A DNA stretch of 64,000 bases, from positions 434,001-498,000 of the forward strand of contig JADJFC010000001.1 of the NCBI GenBank assembly GCA_016708785.1. Direction: 5' to 3'. The stretch is from Bacteroidota bacterium. Its GTDB lineage: Bacteria > Bacteroidota > Bacteroidia > AKYH767-A > 2013-40CM-41-45. Every line of letters starts with the position of its first letter. Position 1 is the first letter of the stretch. The notes beneath the pieces are model-generated. The model saw nothing but the letters and a program-made list of their open reading frames with translations. It searched no databases and was not told the origin of the DNA. Below, piece by piece: positions 55,801 through 64,000 of this stretch. Both the position numbers and the translations under genes were made by a program.

Positions 55801-57930
55801 GGTTATACATTGAATTGGGGTTCAACACCGATCTCTACAGCTGCAAGTACTGCGATCTGGACCGGATTAACAGATGTCTTGTTTTCGACATCTACAAACT
55901 GGGGAGATTGCGGAGGTACACCGGCTTGTGGTATCGATGCCATTATTAACCCGACTGCAAACGGCAGACAGCCGAATGTAATCGGTAGTCAGGGCGTGAA
56001 AAATATAACTATCAATGCAGGCGCTACTCTTACTTTGGCTCCGGGAGCAACACTTACCGTTTGCGGTAATTTTACAAATTTCGGAAATCTGGTTTGCGGT
56101 GCAGGTTCAACCATCATTTTTGTTGGAACAACTGCACAAACGATCACCGGAAATTTGACAGGTGCTAATGGATTTGCAAATCTTTCTGTTTTGAAAACTG
56201 CTAACTCTGTCATTCTTGCCAACAACATTGATGTAAGTGAAAATTTCGCAACATTGAGCGCTACAAGTATCTTTAACATCGGCGGTAAATACATGAAGGT
56301 AGCAGGTAACTTTACCAACAACACTTCACCAACGACCTTTACAGGTATTGGTGGTAGTACGGTGGAGTTTAATGGTGCCGGTAATCAGTACCTGAACAAT
56401 ATTAATGGAGCAGGTATCACAATGAATCGCGTAACAATGAATAAGACCGGTGGAAAGTTGTACCTCAACAGTGCCAATTCTTCTTTGAATATTGACTCTG
56501 TACTTACTTTGACATCAGGAAATATTGTAACAAGATTTAATGCCGCTTTACAAGTTTTTGTAAAATATGGTGTTTCAGCTGCCGTAACAGGACATAGCGC
56601 ATTAAGTTATATTGATGGAAAATTAAGAAGAGCGGTATACACCGGATCTGCACTTACACTTCCATTCTCTCTTGATTATCCTGTCGGCGATTCATTAACT
56701 CCGGGAGGCTATGAACTTGCGAATGTCACATTCACAAGTGGTACTGTTATCCCGGACATTCAGGGCTTTTTCAGTCCTTGGCCTTCCGGTCCGCCTGCTT
56801 TAGGTCCGACTGCAAATGAATGTATGATTGCAACTTATGACGCCTTAGCTATTTTTGATCATGGCTTCTGGACCTTTAGCAAAACGAATCCTACTCCATT
56901 TAATGGTATTTATCGTCTAACTATGAATAACGCCGGATTCTTTAACAATGCCGGTAATGGATGGACAGTAGTCAAAGCAGATATAGCTGCCAACCCTAGT
57001 CTTGCCGCTTCGTGGTCCCTTATCGGACAATGTGTTATTTCCAGTACTCAGTTTTCAACTCAACGTGTAAATATCAACGGTACTAATCCATATTCAGTAA
57101 CGACAACACTTGGATCAAACATGGTTTCCACTCCGTTTAATCCTGCTCCGGGAACAACAAATTTATCAGTTGGAGCCTCTATTACAGGAGTTGGAATTCC
57201 GGCTGGTAGCGTGATTACTGCTATTTTGACTGCAACTACATTTACAATTTCCAATGCAGCAACTGCATCCGGAACTGTAACAGGAAGCATCGGATCAACA
57301 GCGAACTCTGCAACTTCGTTCAACCACTTGTATGCAATCGGGCAGTCTACTGTCCCTCTTCCTATTGAATTACTCTCATTCACTGCTGAGCCGGAAAAGG
57401 ATTATGTTGTTTGTAACTGGACAACAGCTTCTGAAACCAATAACGCTTACTTTGAAGTATTGAGAAGTTTTGACGGAAAAGAATTTAAAGCAATTGGAAA
57501 TGTAAATGGATATGGCGCCGGTACTTCAACAACAAACAGAAGCTACTCATTCGTTGACGATGAAGAAAAATGCAATTCATTACGTTATTATCAATTGAGA
57601 CAAGTTGATATCGATAACAAGTCGACACTTTCAGATATCGTAGCTGTAAATTGCAAAAACACAGATGAAACAGTTTCAATTTATCCGAATCCTGCTTCTG
57701 AAACACTTACTTATCAGTTCTACCAAAGCGGTGAAGATGTTGTTGAAATACTTATCGTTGATATGATGGGACGTGAAGTTTCTCGTGAAGTCATTACTGC
57801 TCAACGCGGATTTAATACTTCAACAATGTCAATTGAAAATCTTGCAAACGGAGTATACAATCTTCAGATCAGAAGTGTGAATTCCACGAACTCGATTACA
57901 CCAAGGTATACTCAATTCTTCAAAAATTAA
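52879..57930 (+). CDS. Giant T9SS surface protein, first of three tandem paralogs
   Basis: I use ATG 52879 (MKKNYSKVLLLLILLTVVVTGKSNAQ signal); 12 codons upstream are open but lack signal character. Of about 1683 residues, the first domain (about 30-240) is nidogen-like: FAISTNGWLALVPS, APLWDDMAMASIQYNW. Then come Cys-rich PPC-like beta domains (about 250-990; GSGMACAAGEVKDVWFSV, RGEDYIFAYTPTVSQCIRVS, TVWYMTIAPASGQVHIRT), a stretch of short beta repeats (about 1030-1180; GATLTLAPGATLTVCGNF) and a type A sorting domain (VSIYPNPASETLTYQFY, VDMMGREVSRE, LANGVYNLQIRS). Probably a surface adhesin. A terminator follows at 57947. Confidence 0.9.
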   Translation: MKKNYSKVLLLLILLTVVVTGKSNAQAGIGLPYGFGVTPTSTNITGATTINLTIRPVAIQDEMDTLINIPAAGTITFGGIVYNQFAISTNGWLALVPSTAGLPASNPFPPNPTNSLSTSALGYPVIAPLWDDMAMASIQYNWTAPVLTVKWTGRWDKTNASLTNAFGVKINGTTGICTFFYNNVAYTPTSPSASIGIAGICTGDFTAVNVTSATAALSDTVIEPNVTIRPNNVNYIFTPYNPHDNCSGTYIAKDLGTIGSSCTLSGNYSTVHATTSGSGMACAAGEVKDVWFSVIKPLGVTNFRVTTAPGSCQPPGGTTVEVRATCAGASLGCSTTGTTYPTFGEVDIARPCAAETLYVRVTGDGDAIGKFRICAMDNGGGAGGGATCGAPTFICSLPYNQTGLTTLGAGNEYDSTNTVCHSLYARGEDYIFAYTPTVSQCIRVSVTSTGTSPGVFIYNNCPDSSGTGPTYCLGSAEGVTGTVTINSVTLLAGTTYYIMVDNQIAGGNIPFDISVSSLGTANTYDNCATPINLGSISNGQSCVFQTYSTECSTPSAVGTVPVPSCINASAVPRTFIDGVTGDVWLRFTAAFSGALQISTQQGSVNPTANAAMAVYTGTCGAFTQYACDYNSGPNGMPSLSIPITNGVTYYVRVWSENPESQGTFDICLQSACAPPNDLPCGAVLLSLGGTTTGFNTCTGATSEPPNAAQCSAGGTINTVWYMTIAPASGQVHIRTHPLTLTDTQIQAFTFASGCSNAATTYVNKGCNDDGPGCSGGFSDFSDLNVTGLTPGETLYVAVDGFNSQTGSFEITMIDGTNPSFPPVYQQDCAGAQVLCSTSSVTVADPGFRNYGNICDRAGATGCWGVGERNSIWYQFTVDPALAGGTANLTFDVLSASSTDIDLLVWDITGQGTPCASITSGALAPAACNYGASSASTGLTTTSPLPYAYSNAITFSGAPRTYMVLLNNWNSAANAGYTLNWGSTPISTAASTAIWTGLTDVLFSTSTNWGDCGGTPACGIDAIINPTANGRQPNVIGSQGVKNITINAGATLTLAPGATLTVCGNFTNFGNLVCGAGSTIIFVGTTAQTITGNLTGANGFANLSVLKTANSVILANNIDVSENFATLSATSIFNIGGKYMKVAGNFTNNTSPTTFTGIGGSTVEFNGAGNQYLNNINGAGITMNRVTMNKTGGKLYLNSANSSLNIDSVLTLTSGNIVTRFNAALQVFVKYGVSAAVTGHSALSYIDGKLRRAVYTGSALTLPFSLDYPVGDSLTPGGYELANVTFTSGTVIPDIQGFFSPWPSGPPALGPTANECMIATYDALAIFDHGFWTFSKTNPTPFNGIYRLTMNNAGFFNNAGNGWTVVKADIAANPSLAASWSLIGQCVISSTQFSTQRVNINGTNPYSVTTTLGSNMVSTPFNPAPGTTNLSVGASITGVGIPAGSVITAILTATTFTISNAATASGTVTGSIGSTANSATSFNHLYAIGQSTVPLPIELLSFTAEPEKDYVVCNWTTASETNNAYFEVLRSFDGKEFKAIGNVNGYGAGTSTTNRSYSFVDDEEKCNSLRYYQLRQVDIDNKSTLSDIVAVNCKNTDETVSIYPNPASETLTYQFYQSGEDVVEILIVDMMGREVSREVITAQRGFNTSTMSIENLANGVYNLQIRSVNSTNSITPRYTQFFKN

Positions 57931-57946
57931 GAATTGTTCCCCTAAT

Positions 57947-57984
57947 AAAAAAAGAGGTTATGCATCATAACCTCTTTTTTTTTT
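57947..57984 (+). terminator. Rho-independent terminator of the first giant paralog
   Basis: AGAGGTTATG (57953-57962) pairs with CATAACCTCT (57966-57975) around the loop CAT, followed by ten T (57975-57984). Starts 17 bases after the stop. Confidence 0.9.
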
Positions 57985-58082
57985 AGACAGCAATTTACAA
58001 GATGAGATAATTAACGTAGATATATGGAGTATAATACCCTACTTTTAGCAATTCTGAATATCTAATTTTATTACCTGACAAA

Positions 58083-61000
58083 ATGAAAATTAACACTACA
58101 AATTTTACATACATTTTAATTATTGTAGTGTTTTTCAGCACGCTGAAATCAAATGCACAAGCCGGCATTGGACTACCTTTTGGTTTTGGAGTTACTCCTA
58201 CTGCGACCAATATAACAGGTGCAACAACGATAAACCTAACTGTACGTCCGGTTGCTATCCAGGATGAAATGGATACGCTGATCAACATTCCCGCAGCGGG
58301 TACAATAACTTTTGGCGGAATTGTCTATAATCAGTTTGCCGTTTCTACAAACGGTTGGTTAGCTCTGGTACCTTCTACTGCAGGTTTACCGGCCTCGAAT
58401 CCGTTTCCACCGAATCCAACCAATTCTTTAAGCACAAGCGCTCTCGGGTATCCGGTGATTGCTCCTCTTTGGGATGATATGGCAATGGCTTCTATCCAGT
58501 ACAATTGGACGGCTCCCGTGCTTACTGTAAAATGGACAGGACGATGGGATAAAACGAATGCTTCACTTACCAATGCCTTCGGTGTAAAGATCGATGGCAC
58601 AACGGGCATCTGCACTTTCTTCTACAATAACGTTGCCTATACTCCTACTTCTCCAAGCGCAAGCATCGGGATTGCGGGAATCTGTACAGGTGATTTCACT
58701 TCAGTTAATGTACTTTCTGCAACCACCGCTGCAAGCGACAGTGTTACAGAATGGAACGTTACTACACGTCCGAACAACGTCAATTATATTTTCACTCCAT
58801 ACAATCCGCATAACAATTGTTCAGGGACTTACATCGCCAAGAATCTTGGCACCATGACTAGTTCTTGTACACTTTCCGGAAATTATTCTACTGTACATGC
58901 AACCACTTCAGGTAGTGGAATGGCATGTGCTGCAGGTGAGGTGAAGGATGTCTGGTTCAGCGTGATCAAACCGCTTGGTGTCACTAATGTGAGAGTCACT
59001 ACAGCGCCCGGCACCTGTCAGGTATTAGGTGGTACCACTGTAGAAGTTCGTGCTTCTTGTGCAGGTGCCTCTCTTGGTTGCTCTACTACAGGCACCACTT
59101 ATCCGACATTCGGTGAAGTGGATATTGCAAGACCATGTGCTGCTGAAACATTATATGTTCGCGTAACCGGCGATGGTGACGCAATCGGAAAATTCAGAAT
59201 TTGTGCGATGGATAATGGCGGTGGTGCCGGTGGCGGTGCTACTTGCGGTGCGCCGACGTTCATTTGCTCATTACCTTACAATCAGACCGGCTTAACTACA
59301 TTAGGTGCAGGGAACGAATACGATTCAACTAATACAGTTTGTCATTCGCTCTATGGGACAGGAGAAGATTATATTTTCTCCTATACACCAACAGTAAGCC
59401 AATGTATAAGAGTATCAGTTACCTCCGCAGGAACAAGTCCCGGAGTATTCATTTACAACAACTGCCCGGATTCATCCGGAACCGGACCAACCTATTGCTT
59501 AGGAAGTGCTGAAGGGGTTACCGGAACGGTAACGATCAACTCAGTAACCCTACTAGCAGGCACTACCTATTACATCATGGTCGACAACCTTGTGGTCGGA
59601 GGAAGTATTCCATTTGACATTAGTGTTTCATCTTTGGGTACAGCCAACACGTATGACAATTGTGCAACACCGATCAATCTGGGTTCGATCTCAAATGGTC
59701 AGTCGTGTGTTTTCCAGACGTATTCTACAGAGTGTTCAACTCCTTCAGCAGTCGGAACGGTTCCTGTTCCAAGTTGTATCAACACAAGTGCAGTGCCAAG
59801 TAACTTTATTGATGGAGTAACGGGTGATGTGTGGTTAAGATTTACTGCTGCTTTTTCAGGTGCACTTCAGATCTCAACTCAACAAGGATCGGTGAACCCA
59901 ACTGCTAATGCTGCCATGGCAGTTTATACCGGCACCTGTGGTGCTTTCACTCAATATGCCTGCGACTACAACTCCGGAACAAATGGAATGCCTAGCCTTT
60001 CTATCCCTATCAACAATGGCGTAACTTATTACGTACGTGTATGGTCAGAGAATCCTGAGAGCCAGGGAACATTCGACATCTGTTTGCAAAGCGCCTGTTC
60101 TCCACCAAATGATCTTCCTTGTGGTGCTGTTTTACTTCCTATTGGTGGCACCACAACAGGATTCAACATTTGTACAAGCGCTACATCTGAACCGCCGAAC
60201 TCAGCTCAATGTATAAGTGGAGGAACAATTAATACCGTTTGGTACAAAACAGTTGTACCGGCAAGTGGACAAGTTCATATTCGGACGCACCCTTTGACAT
60301 TAACTGATACTCAGATTCAGGCATTCACTTTTGCTAGTGGTTGTTCAAATGCTGCAACGACTTATGTAAACAAAGGATGTAATGATGATGGACCGGGTTG
60401 TGGTGGTGGATTCACAGATTTCTCTGACCTAAATGTTACCGGACTTGTGCCAGGTGATACACTTTTTATTGCAGTCGACGGTACGGGATCATTAACAGGG
60501 TCTTTCGAAATTACGATGATTGATGGTTTAACTCCTACTTTCCCACCTGTCTATCAGCAGGATTGTTTAGGCGCACAAGTATTATGCAGTACAAGTAACG
60601 TAGTCGTTGCTGATCCCGGATTTCGTAATTTTGGAAACATTTGTGATCTTCCAACAGGAATTACATGCACATTTCCATTTACATTCACTCAACAAGAATT
60701 GAATTCCGTATGGTATCAATTCACAGTCGACCCAGCTTTGTCGGGAGGCACGGCAAACCTCGCATTCAGTGCTACAACTTTACCAAATGTTGATCTTGAT
60801 TTTTACGTATGGGATATCACATCTTCGTCTACACCATGTGCATCAATAGCCAGTGGCGCGCTTTCACCAGCCGCTTGCAATATTGCACCAAACAATTCAA
60901 CTACAGGATTAGCAGTTGGTGGTACCGGAGCATTTTCACAGGGTCCGACTTTTACGGGAGCTCCAAGAACGTATCTCTTATTAATCAATAATTGGAACAG

Positions 61001-63137
61001 TTCCATTAATGCAGCATTCACTTTAAATTGGGGGACAACACCAATTTCCACTGCAGCAAGTACAGCAATTTGGACAGGATTAACGGATACTCTTTTTACA
61101 ACTTCTACTAATTGGGGAGATTGTGGAGGAACGCCTGCATGTGGTATTGACGCCATAGTTAATCCAACTGCAAATGGACGTCAGCCAAGTGTTTCCGGAA
61201 GCCAGAGTGTAAAAAACCTTACCATAAACGCAGGTGCGACATTAAAACTTCTACCTGGTTCTACACTCACTGTTTGCGGAAACTTAACCAACTTTGGAAG
61301 TCTGATTTGTGGAGCAGGCTCAACTATAATTTTTATTGGAACAAGCATACAAACGATCACAGGAAATTTGACAGGTGCCAATGGAATTGCAAATCTTTCT
61401 GTTTTGAAAACTGCCAACTCTGTCATTCTTGCAAATAACATTGATGTAAAAGAAAATTTCGCAACATTGAGTGCTACAAGTATCTTTAACATCGGCGGTA
61501 AATACATGAAGGTAGCAGGTAATTTCACTAACAACACTTCACCAACTACCTTCACTGGTGTCGGTGGCAGTACAGTGGAATTTAATGGTGCCGGTAATCA
61601 GTTCCTGAACAATATTAACGGTGCAACCGGTATCACAATGAATCGCGTATTTATGAATAAGACTGGTGGGAAGTTGTATTTGAGTAGTGCTAATTCAAGT
61701 TTGAATGTCGACTCCATTCTGACATTAACATCAGGAAATATTGTAACAAGAAATTTTGCATCCACACAGGTTTTTGTAAAATATGGTATTTCAGCTGCCA
61801 TAACAGGACATAGTGCATTAAGCTATATTGATGGAAAATTAAGAAGAGCTGTATACACTGGAACACCACTTACACTTCCGTTCTCACTCGATTATCCTGT
61901 TGGTGATTCTTTATTACAAGGTGGTTATGAACTGGCGAATGTAACTTTCACCGGCGGTACAGTTATTCCGGATCTGCAAGGAACCTTCAATCCTTGGGCA
62001 ATACCTACTACACCTCCGTTAGGTCCAATTGCGAATGAGTGTATGATTGCAAATTATAATCCGAATCCTTTCTTCAATCATGGGTATTGGACCTTCAGTA
62101 AAACGAATCCTACTCCATTCAACGGAATTTATCGTCTGACCATGAATAATATTGGTTATAATAACAATGCAGGATTTAATGGATGGACTGTGGCAAAAGC
62201 AGATATAGCTGCTGACCCGAATTTAACGGCATCCTGGTCTTTGATCGGACAATGTGCAATAGCCAGTACTGCAACTGTCACACAACGTGTGAACATTAAT
62301 GGCACCAATCCCTATTCAGTAACAACTACACTTGGTTCAAACATTATTTACACTTCTAACACAACAGCATTATCAACCGGCGCAGCAATTACAGGTACAG
62401 GGATACCGGCAGGAAGTGTGATCACGGCGATTTTAAACTCCGGCGCTTTTACAATTTCCAATCCTGCAACTGCATCAGGAACTGTAACAGGAAGCATTGG
62501 TTCAACTGCGAACTCTGCAACATCATTCAATCATCATTATGCAATAGCTCAATCAACAGTACCGCTACCCATTGAATTGCTTTCATTCACTGCCGAACCT
62601 GAAAAAGATTATGTAGTTTGTAACTGGACAACAGCTTCTGAAACCAACAACGCTTACTTTGAAGTTTTGAGAAGCTTCGATGGAAAAGAATTTAATGCGA
62701 TCGGAAATGTAAATGGATTTGGCGCCGGTACTTCAACAACAAACAGAAGCTACTCTTTCGTTGACGATGAAGAACGATGTAATTCGATCCGTTATTATCA
62801 ATTGAAACAAGTTGATATCGACAACAAGTCAACACTTTCAGATATCGTTGCCGTTAACTGTAACAACAAAGACGAAACAATTTCCATTTATCCGAACCCG
62901 GCCACTGAGACACTTACATATCAATTTTACCAAAATGGAGATGAGGTATTAGAAGTCCAAATCGTTGATATGACCGGACGTACAGTCTTCATTGAAAACA
63001 CTGTCGCAATACGCGGATTCAATAGCACAACCGTATCAATTGAAAATCTTGCCGGTGGGGCGTATAATCTTCTGATTAGAAGTCTGAATACTAAAAATTC
63101 TACATCTCCAAGGCATGCTCAATTCTTTAAAAAATAA
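58083..63137 (+). CDS. Giant T9SS surface protein, second of three tandem paralogs
   Basis: 1684 residues, same architecture as the copy at 52879-57930: signal (MKINTTNFTYILIIVVFFST), nidogen-like domain, Cys-rich PPC-like domains, short beta repeats and type A sorting domain (ISIYPNPATETLTYQFY, VDMTGRTVFIE, LAGGAYNLLIRS). Long stretches of the N-terminal 2.5 kb are almost identical in DNA to copy 1, for example 58345-58660. A block around 60620-61010 is clearly different, with a different set of residues between the shared DPGFRN and WYQFTVDPAL motifs and beyond. The order of conserved and divergent blocks suggests gene conversion. No strong terminator follows it. Confidence 0.9.
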   Translation: MKINTTNFTYILIIVVFFSTLKSNAQAGIGLPFGFGVTPTATNITGATTINLTVRPVAIQDEMDTLINIPAAGTITFGGIVYNQFAVSTNGWLALVPSTAGLPASNPFPPNPTNSLSTSALGYPVIAPLWDDMAMASIQYNWTAPVLTVKWTGRWDKTNASLTNAFGVKIDGTTGICTFFYNNVAYTPTSPSASIGIAGICTGDFTSVNVLSATTAASDSVTEWNVTTRPNNVNYIFTPYNPHNNCSGTYIAKNLGTMTSSCTLSGNYSTVHATTSGSGMACAAGEVKDVWFSVIKPLGVTNVRVTTAPGTCQVLGGTTVEVRASCAGASLGCSTTGTTYPTFGEVDIARPCAAETLYVRVTGDGDAIGKFRICAMDNGGGAGGGATCGAPTFICSLPYNQTGLTTLGAGNEYDSTNTVCHSLYGTGEDYIFSYTPTVSQCIRVSVTSAGTSPGVFIYNNCPDSSGTGPTYCLGSAEGVTGTVTINSVTLLAGTTYYIMVDNLVVGGSIPFDISVSSLGTANTYDNCATPINLGSISNGQSCVFQTYSTECSTPSAVGTVPVPSCINTSAVPSNFIDGVTGDVWLRFTAAFSGALQISTQQGSVNPTANAAMAVYTGTCGAFTQYACDYNSGTNGMPSLSIPINNGVTYYVRVWSENPESQGTFDICLQSACSPPNDLPCGAVLLPIGGTTTGFNICTSATSEPPNSAQCISGGTINTVWYKTVVPASGQVHIRTHPLTLTDTQIQAFTFASGCSNAATTYVNKGCNDDGPGCGGGFTDFSDLNVTGLVPGDTLFIAVDGTGSLTGSFEITMIDGLTPTFPPVYQQDCLGAQVLCSTSNVVVADPGFRNFGNICDLPTGITCTFPFTFTQQELNSVWYQFTVDPALSGGTANLAFSATTLPNVDLDFYVWDITSSSTPCASIASGALSPAACNIAPNNSTTGLAVGGTGAFSQGPTFTGAPRTYLLLINNWNSSINAAFTLNWGTTPISTAASTAIWTGLTDTLFTTSTNWGDCGGTPACGIDAIVNPTANGRQPSVSGSQSVKNLTINAGATLKLLPGSTLTVCGNLTNFGSLICGAGSTIIFIGTSIQTITGNLTGANGIANLSVLKTANSVILANNIDVKENFATLSATSIFNIGGKYMKVAGNFTNNTSPTTFTGVGGSTVEFNGAGNQFLNNINGATGITMNRVFMNKTGGKLYLSSANSSLNVDSILTLTSGNIVTRNFASTQVFVKYGISAAITGHSALSYIDGKLRRAVYTGTPLTLPFSLDYPVGDSLLQGGYELANVTFTGGTVIPDLQGTFNPWAIPTTPPLGPIANECMIANYNPNPFFNHGYWTFSKTNPTPFNGIYRLTMNNIGYNNNAGFNGWTVAKADIAADPNLTASWSLIGQCAIASTATVTQRVNINGTNPYSVTTTLGSNIIYTSNTTALSTGAAITGTGIPAGSVITAILNSGAFTISNPATASGTVTGSIGSTANSATSFNHHYAIAQSTVPLPIELLSFTAEPEKDYVVCNWTTASETNNAYFEVLRSFDGKEFNAIGNVNGFGAGTSTTNRSYSFVDDEERCNSIRYYQLKQVDIDNKSTLSDIVAVNCNNKDETISIYPNPATETLTYQFYQNGDEVLEVQIVDMTGRTVFIENTVAIRGFNSTTVSIENLAGGAYNLLIRSLNTKNSTSPRHAQFFKK

Positions 63138-63287
63138 GCGAAATTTTGCTAAAAACATGGCCGAGTCCAAGCCATTCACAATAATTGTTGAAAGAATTTA
63201 AACGAATAAAAAATATTCATGAAAATATGAGTAAAAAAACTTATTTTTATGAATGGATTGCAGTGCCATTTCCTTAAACCCGAAAGA

Positions 63288-64000
63288 ATGAAAATAACAA
63301 CTACTCGCTTACCGATTATTTTGATCGTAGTCTTTTTTCTGTTCAATTTTTCGAAGTCACTGGCTCAGGCCGGAATCGGACTTCCTTATGGTTTTGGAGT
63401 TACTCCTACATCGACCAATATTACCGGTGCAACAACCATTAACTTAACCATACGTCCGGTCGCTATACAGGATGAAATGGATACCCTGATCAACATTCCT
63501 GCAGCGGGTACAATAACTTTTGGCGGAATTGTCTATAATCAGTTTGCAATCTCTACAAACGGTTGGTTAGCTCTGGTACCTTCTACTGCAGGTTTACCGG
63601 CCTCGAATCCATTTCCACCGAATCCAACCAATTCACTAAGCACAAGCGCCCTCGGTTATCCGGTGATCGCTCCTCTTTGGGATGATATGGCTATGGCCTC
63701 TATCCAGTACAATTGGACGGCTCCCGTACTTACTGTAAAATGGACAGGACGATGGGATAAAACGAATGCTTCACTCACCAATGCCTTCGGTGTAAAGATC
63801 AATGGCACAACGGGCATCTGCACCTTCTTCTACAATAACGTTGCCTATACTCCTACTTCTCCAAGCGCAAGTATTGGTATTGCGGGAATCTGTACAGGTG
63901 ATTTCACTGCTGTCAACGTGACCAGCGCAACCGCTGCCTTGAGCGACACTGTCATTGAACCCAATGTGACCATTCGTCCAAATAATGTCAACTACATTTT
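63288..64000 (+). CDS. Giant T9SS surface protein, third tandem paralog (cut by window end)
   Basis: ATG 63288 opens a signal peptide (MKITTTRLPIILIVVFFLF) and AGIGLPYGFGVTPTSTNITG, the same start as the two upstream copies. The 237 residues present cover the nidogen-like domain and follow copy 1 more closely than copy 2: around 63900-64000 it reads VNVTSATAALSDTVIEPNVT, as in copy 1, where copy 2 has VNVLSATTAASDSVTEWNVT. The gene continues outside the window. Its leader (63138-63287) is unlike that of the other two copies. Confidence 0.9.
   Translation, partial: MKITTTRLPIILIVVFFLFNFSKSLAQAGIGLPYGFGVTPTSTNITGATTINLTIRPVAIQDEMDTLINIPAAGTITFGGIVYNQFAISTNGWLALVPSTAGLPASNPFPPNPTNSLSTSALGYPVIAPLWDDMAMASIQYNWTAPVLTVKWTGRWDKTNASLTNAFGVKINGTTGICTFFYNNVAYTPTSPSASIGIAGICTGDFTAVNVTSATAALSDTVIEPNVTIRPNNVNYI

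Noticed and set aside
55989..56324. Minus-strand ORFs inside the giant paralogs (also 61181-61555 and 60803-61156)
   Set aside because: They recur only because the sense genes are paralogous; the encoded Val/Ala/Pro-rich sequences have no family signature.

Overview
The window is AT-rich chromosomal DNA from a member of the Bacteroidota. The evidence is consistent: many type IX secretion (T9SS) cargo proteins with type A C-terminal sorting domains, one gliding-motility-type (CHU_C, type B) C-terminus, two large TonB-dependent receptors with carboxypeptidase-regulatory N-termini, no Shine-Dalgarno pattern, and several TAnnTTTG promoter boxes of the Bacteroidota sigma factor. I cannot place it below phylum from sequence alone.

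Layout. 1-129 is the tail of a probable peptide (POT) transporter. 607-3832 is a secreted metalloprotease broken by a frameshift. 4114-11091 is a tight eight-gene plus-strand operon: a SpeD-like pyruvoyl decarboxylase, two zinc-ribbon/DUF4178 proteins, a tiny membrane protein, a DUF350 protein, a membrane-anchored SpeE-like aminopropyltransferase, a Tat-exported flavoprotein lipoprotein and a multi-pass membrane protein. An AlkB-type dioxygenase follows 27 bases later. This operon is the strongest candidate for a little-described system: a polyamine-like, membrane-linked pathway whose SpeD has lost its catalytic cysteine. 11743-14377 holds small secreted or lipoprotein genes and a broken methyltransferase. 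14465-23852 holds T9SS cargo (a beta-propeller protein, a 1495-residue PKD-repeat protein, a CotH-kinase protein) and two thioredoxin-fold genes. 24169-29039 is small housekeeping: an SMR exporter, YrdB, 1-Cys peroxiredoxin, yifB with a duplicated 3' end flanking an ORF6N gene, and gmhA. 29158-33703 pairs a TonB-dependent receptor with a T9SS beta-helix protein. 34189-51445 holds murB, a hybrid histidine kinase with HPt, M3 peptidase, DUF5606, an S8 subtilase, an HsdR-N protein, AMP nucleosidase, holA, an EVE-domain protein, a second TonB receptor and pyrG. 51489-64000 ends with a T9SS protein and three tandem giant T9SS paralogs, the last cut by the window edge.

Two cross-cutting features stand out. 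Intergenic spaces carry palindromes built from 7-base words (GTTATTA, GGTCAAA, CAGGTTT, TCGTGAA and so on). At least fourteen genes, including normally essential murB, are broken by single-base indels or lone in-frame stops, mostly one-base losses at short homopolymers. Consensus sequence error is the likeliest cause, so broken genes are described over their full span. No rRNA, tRNA, CRISPR array, transposase or phage gene was recognised.
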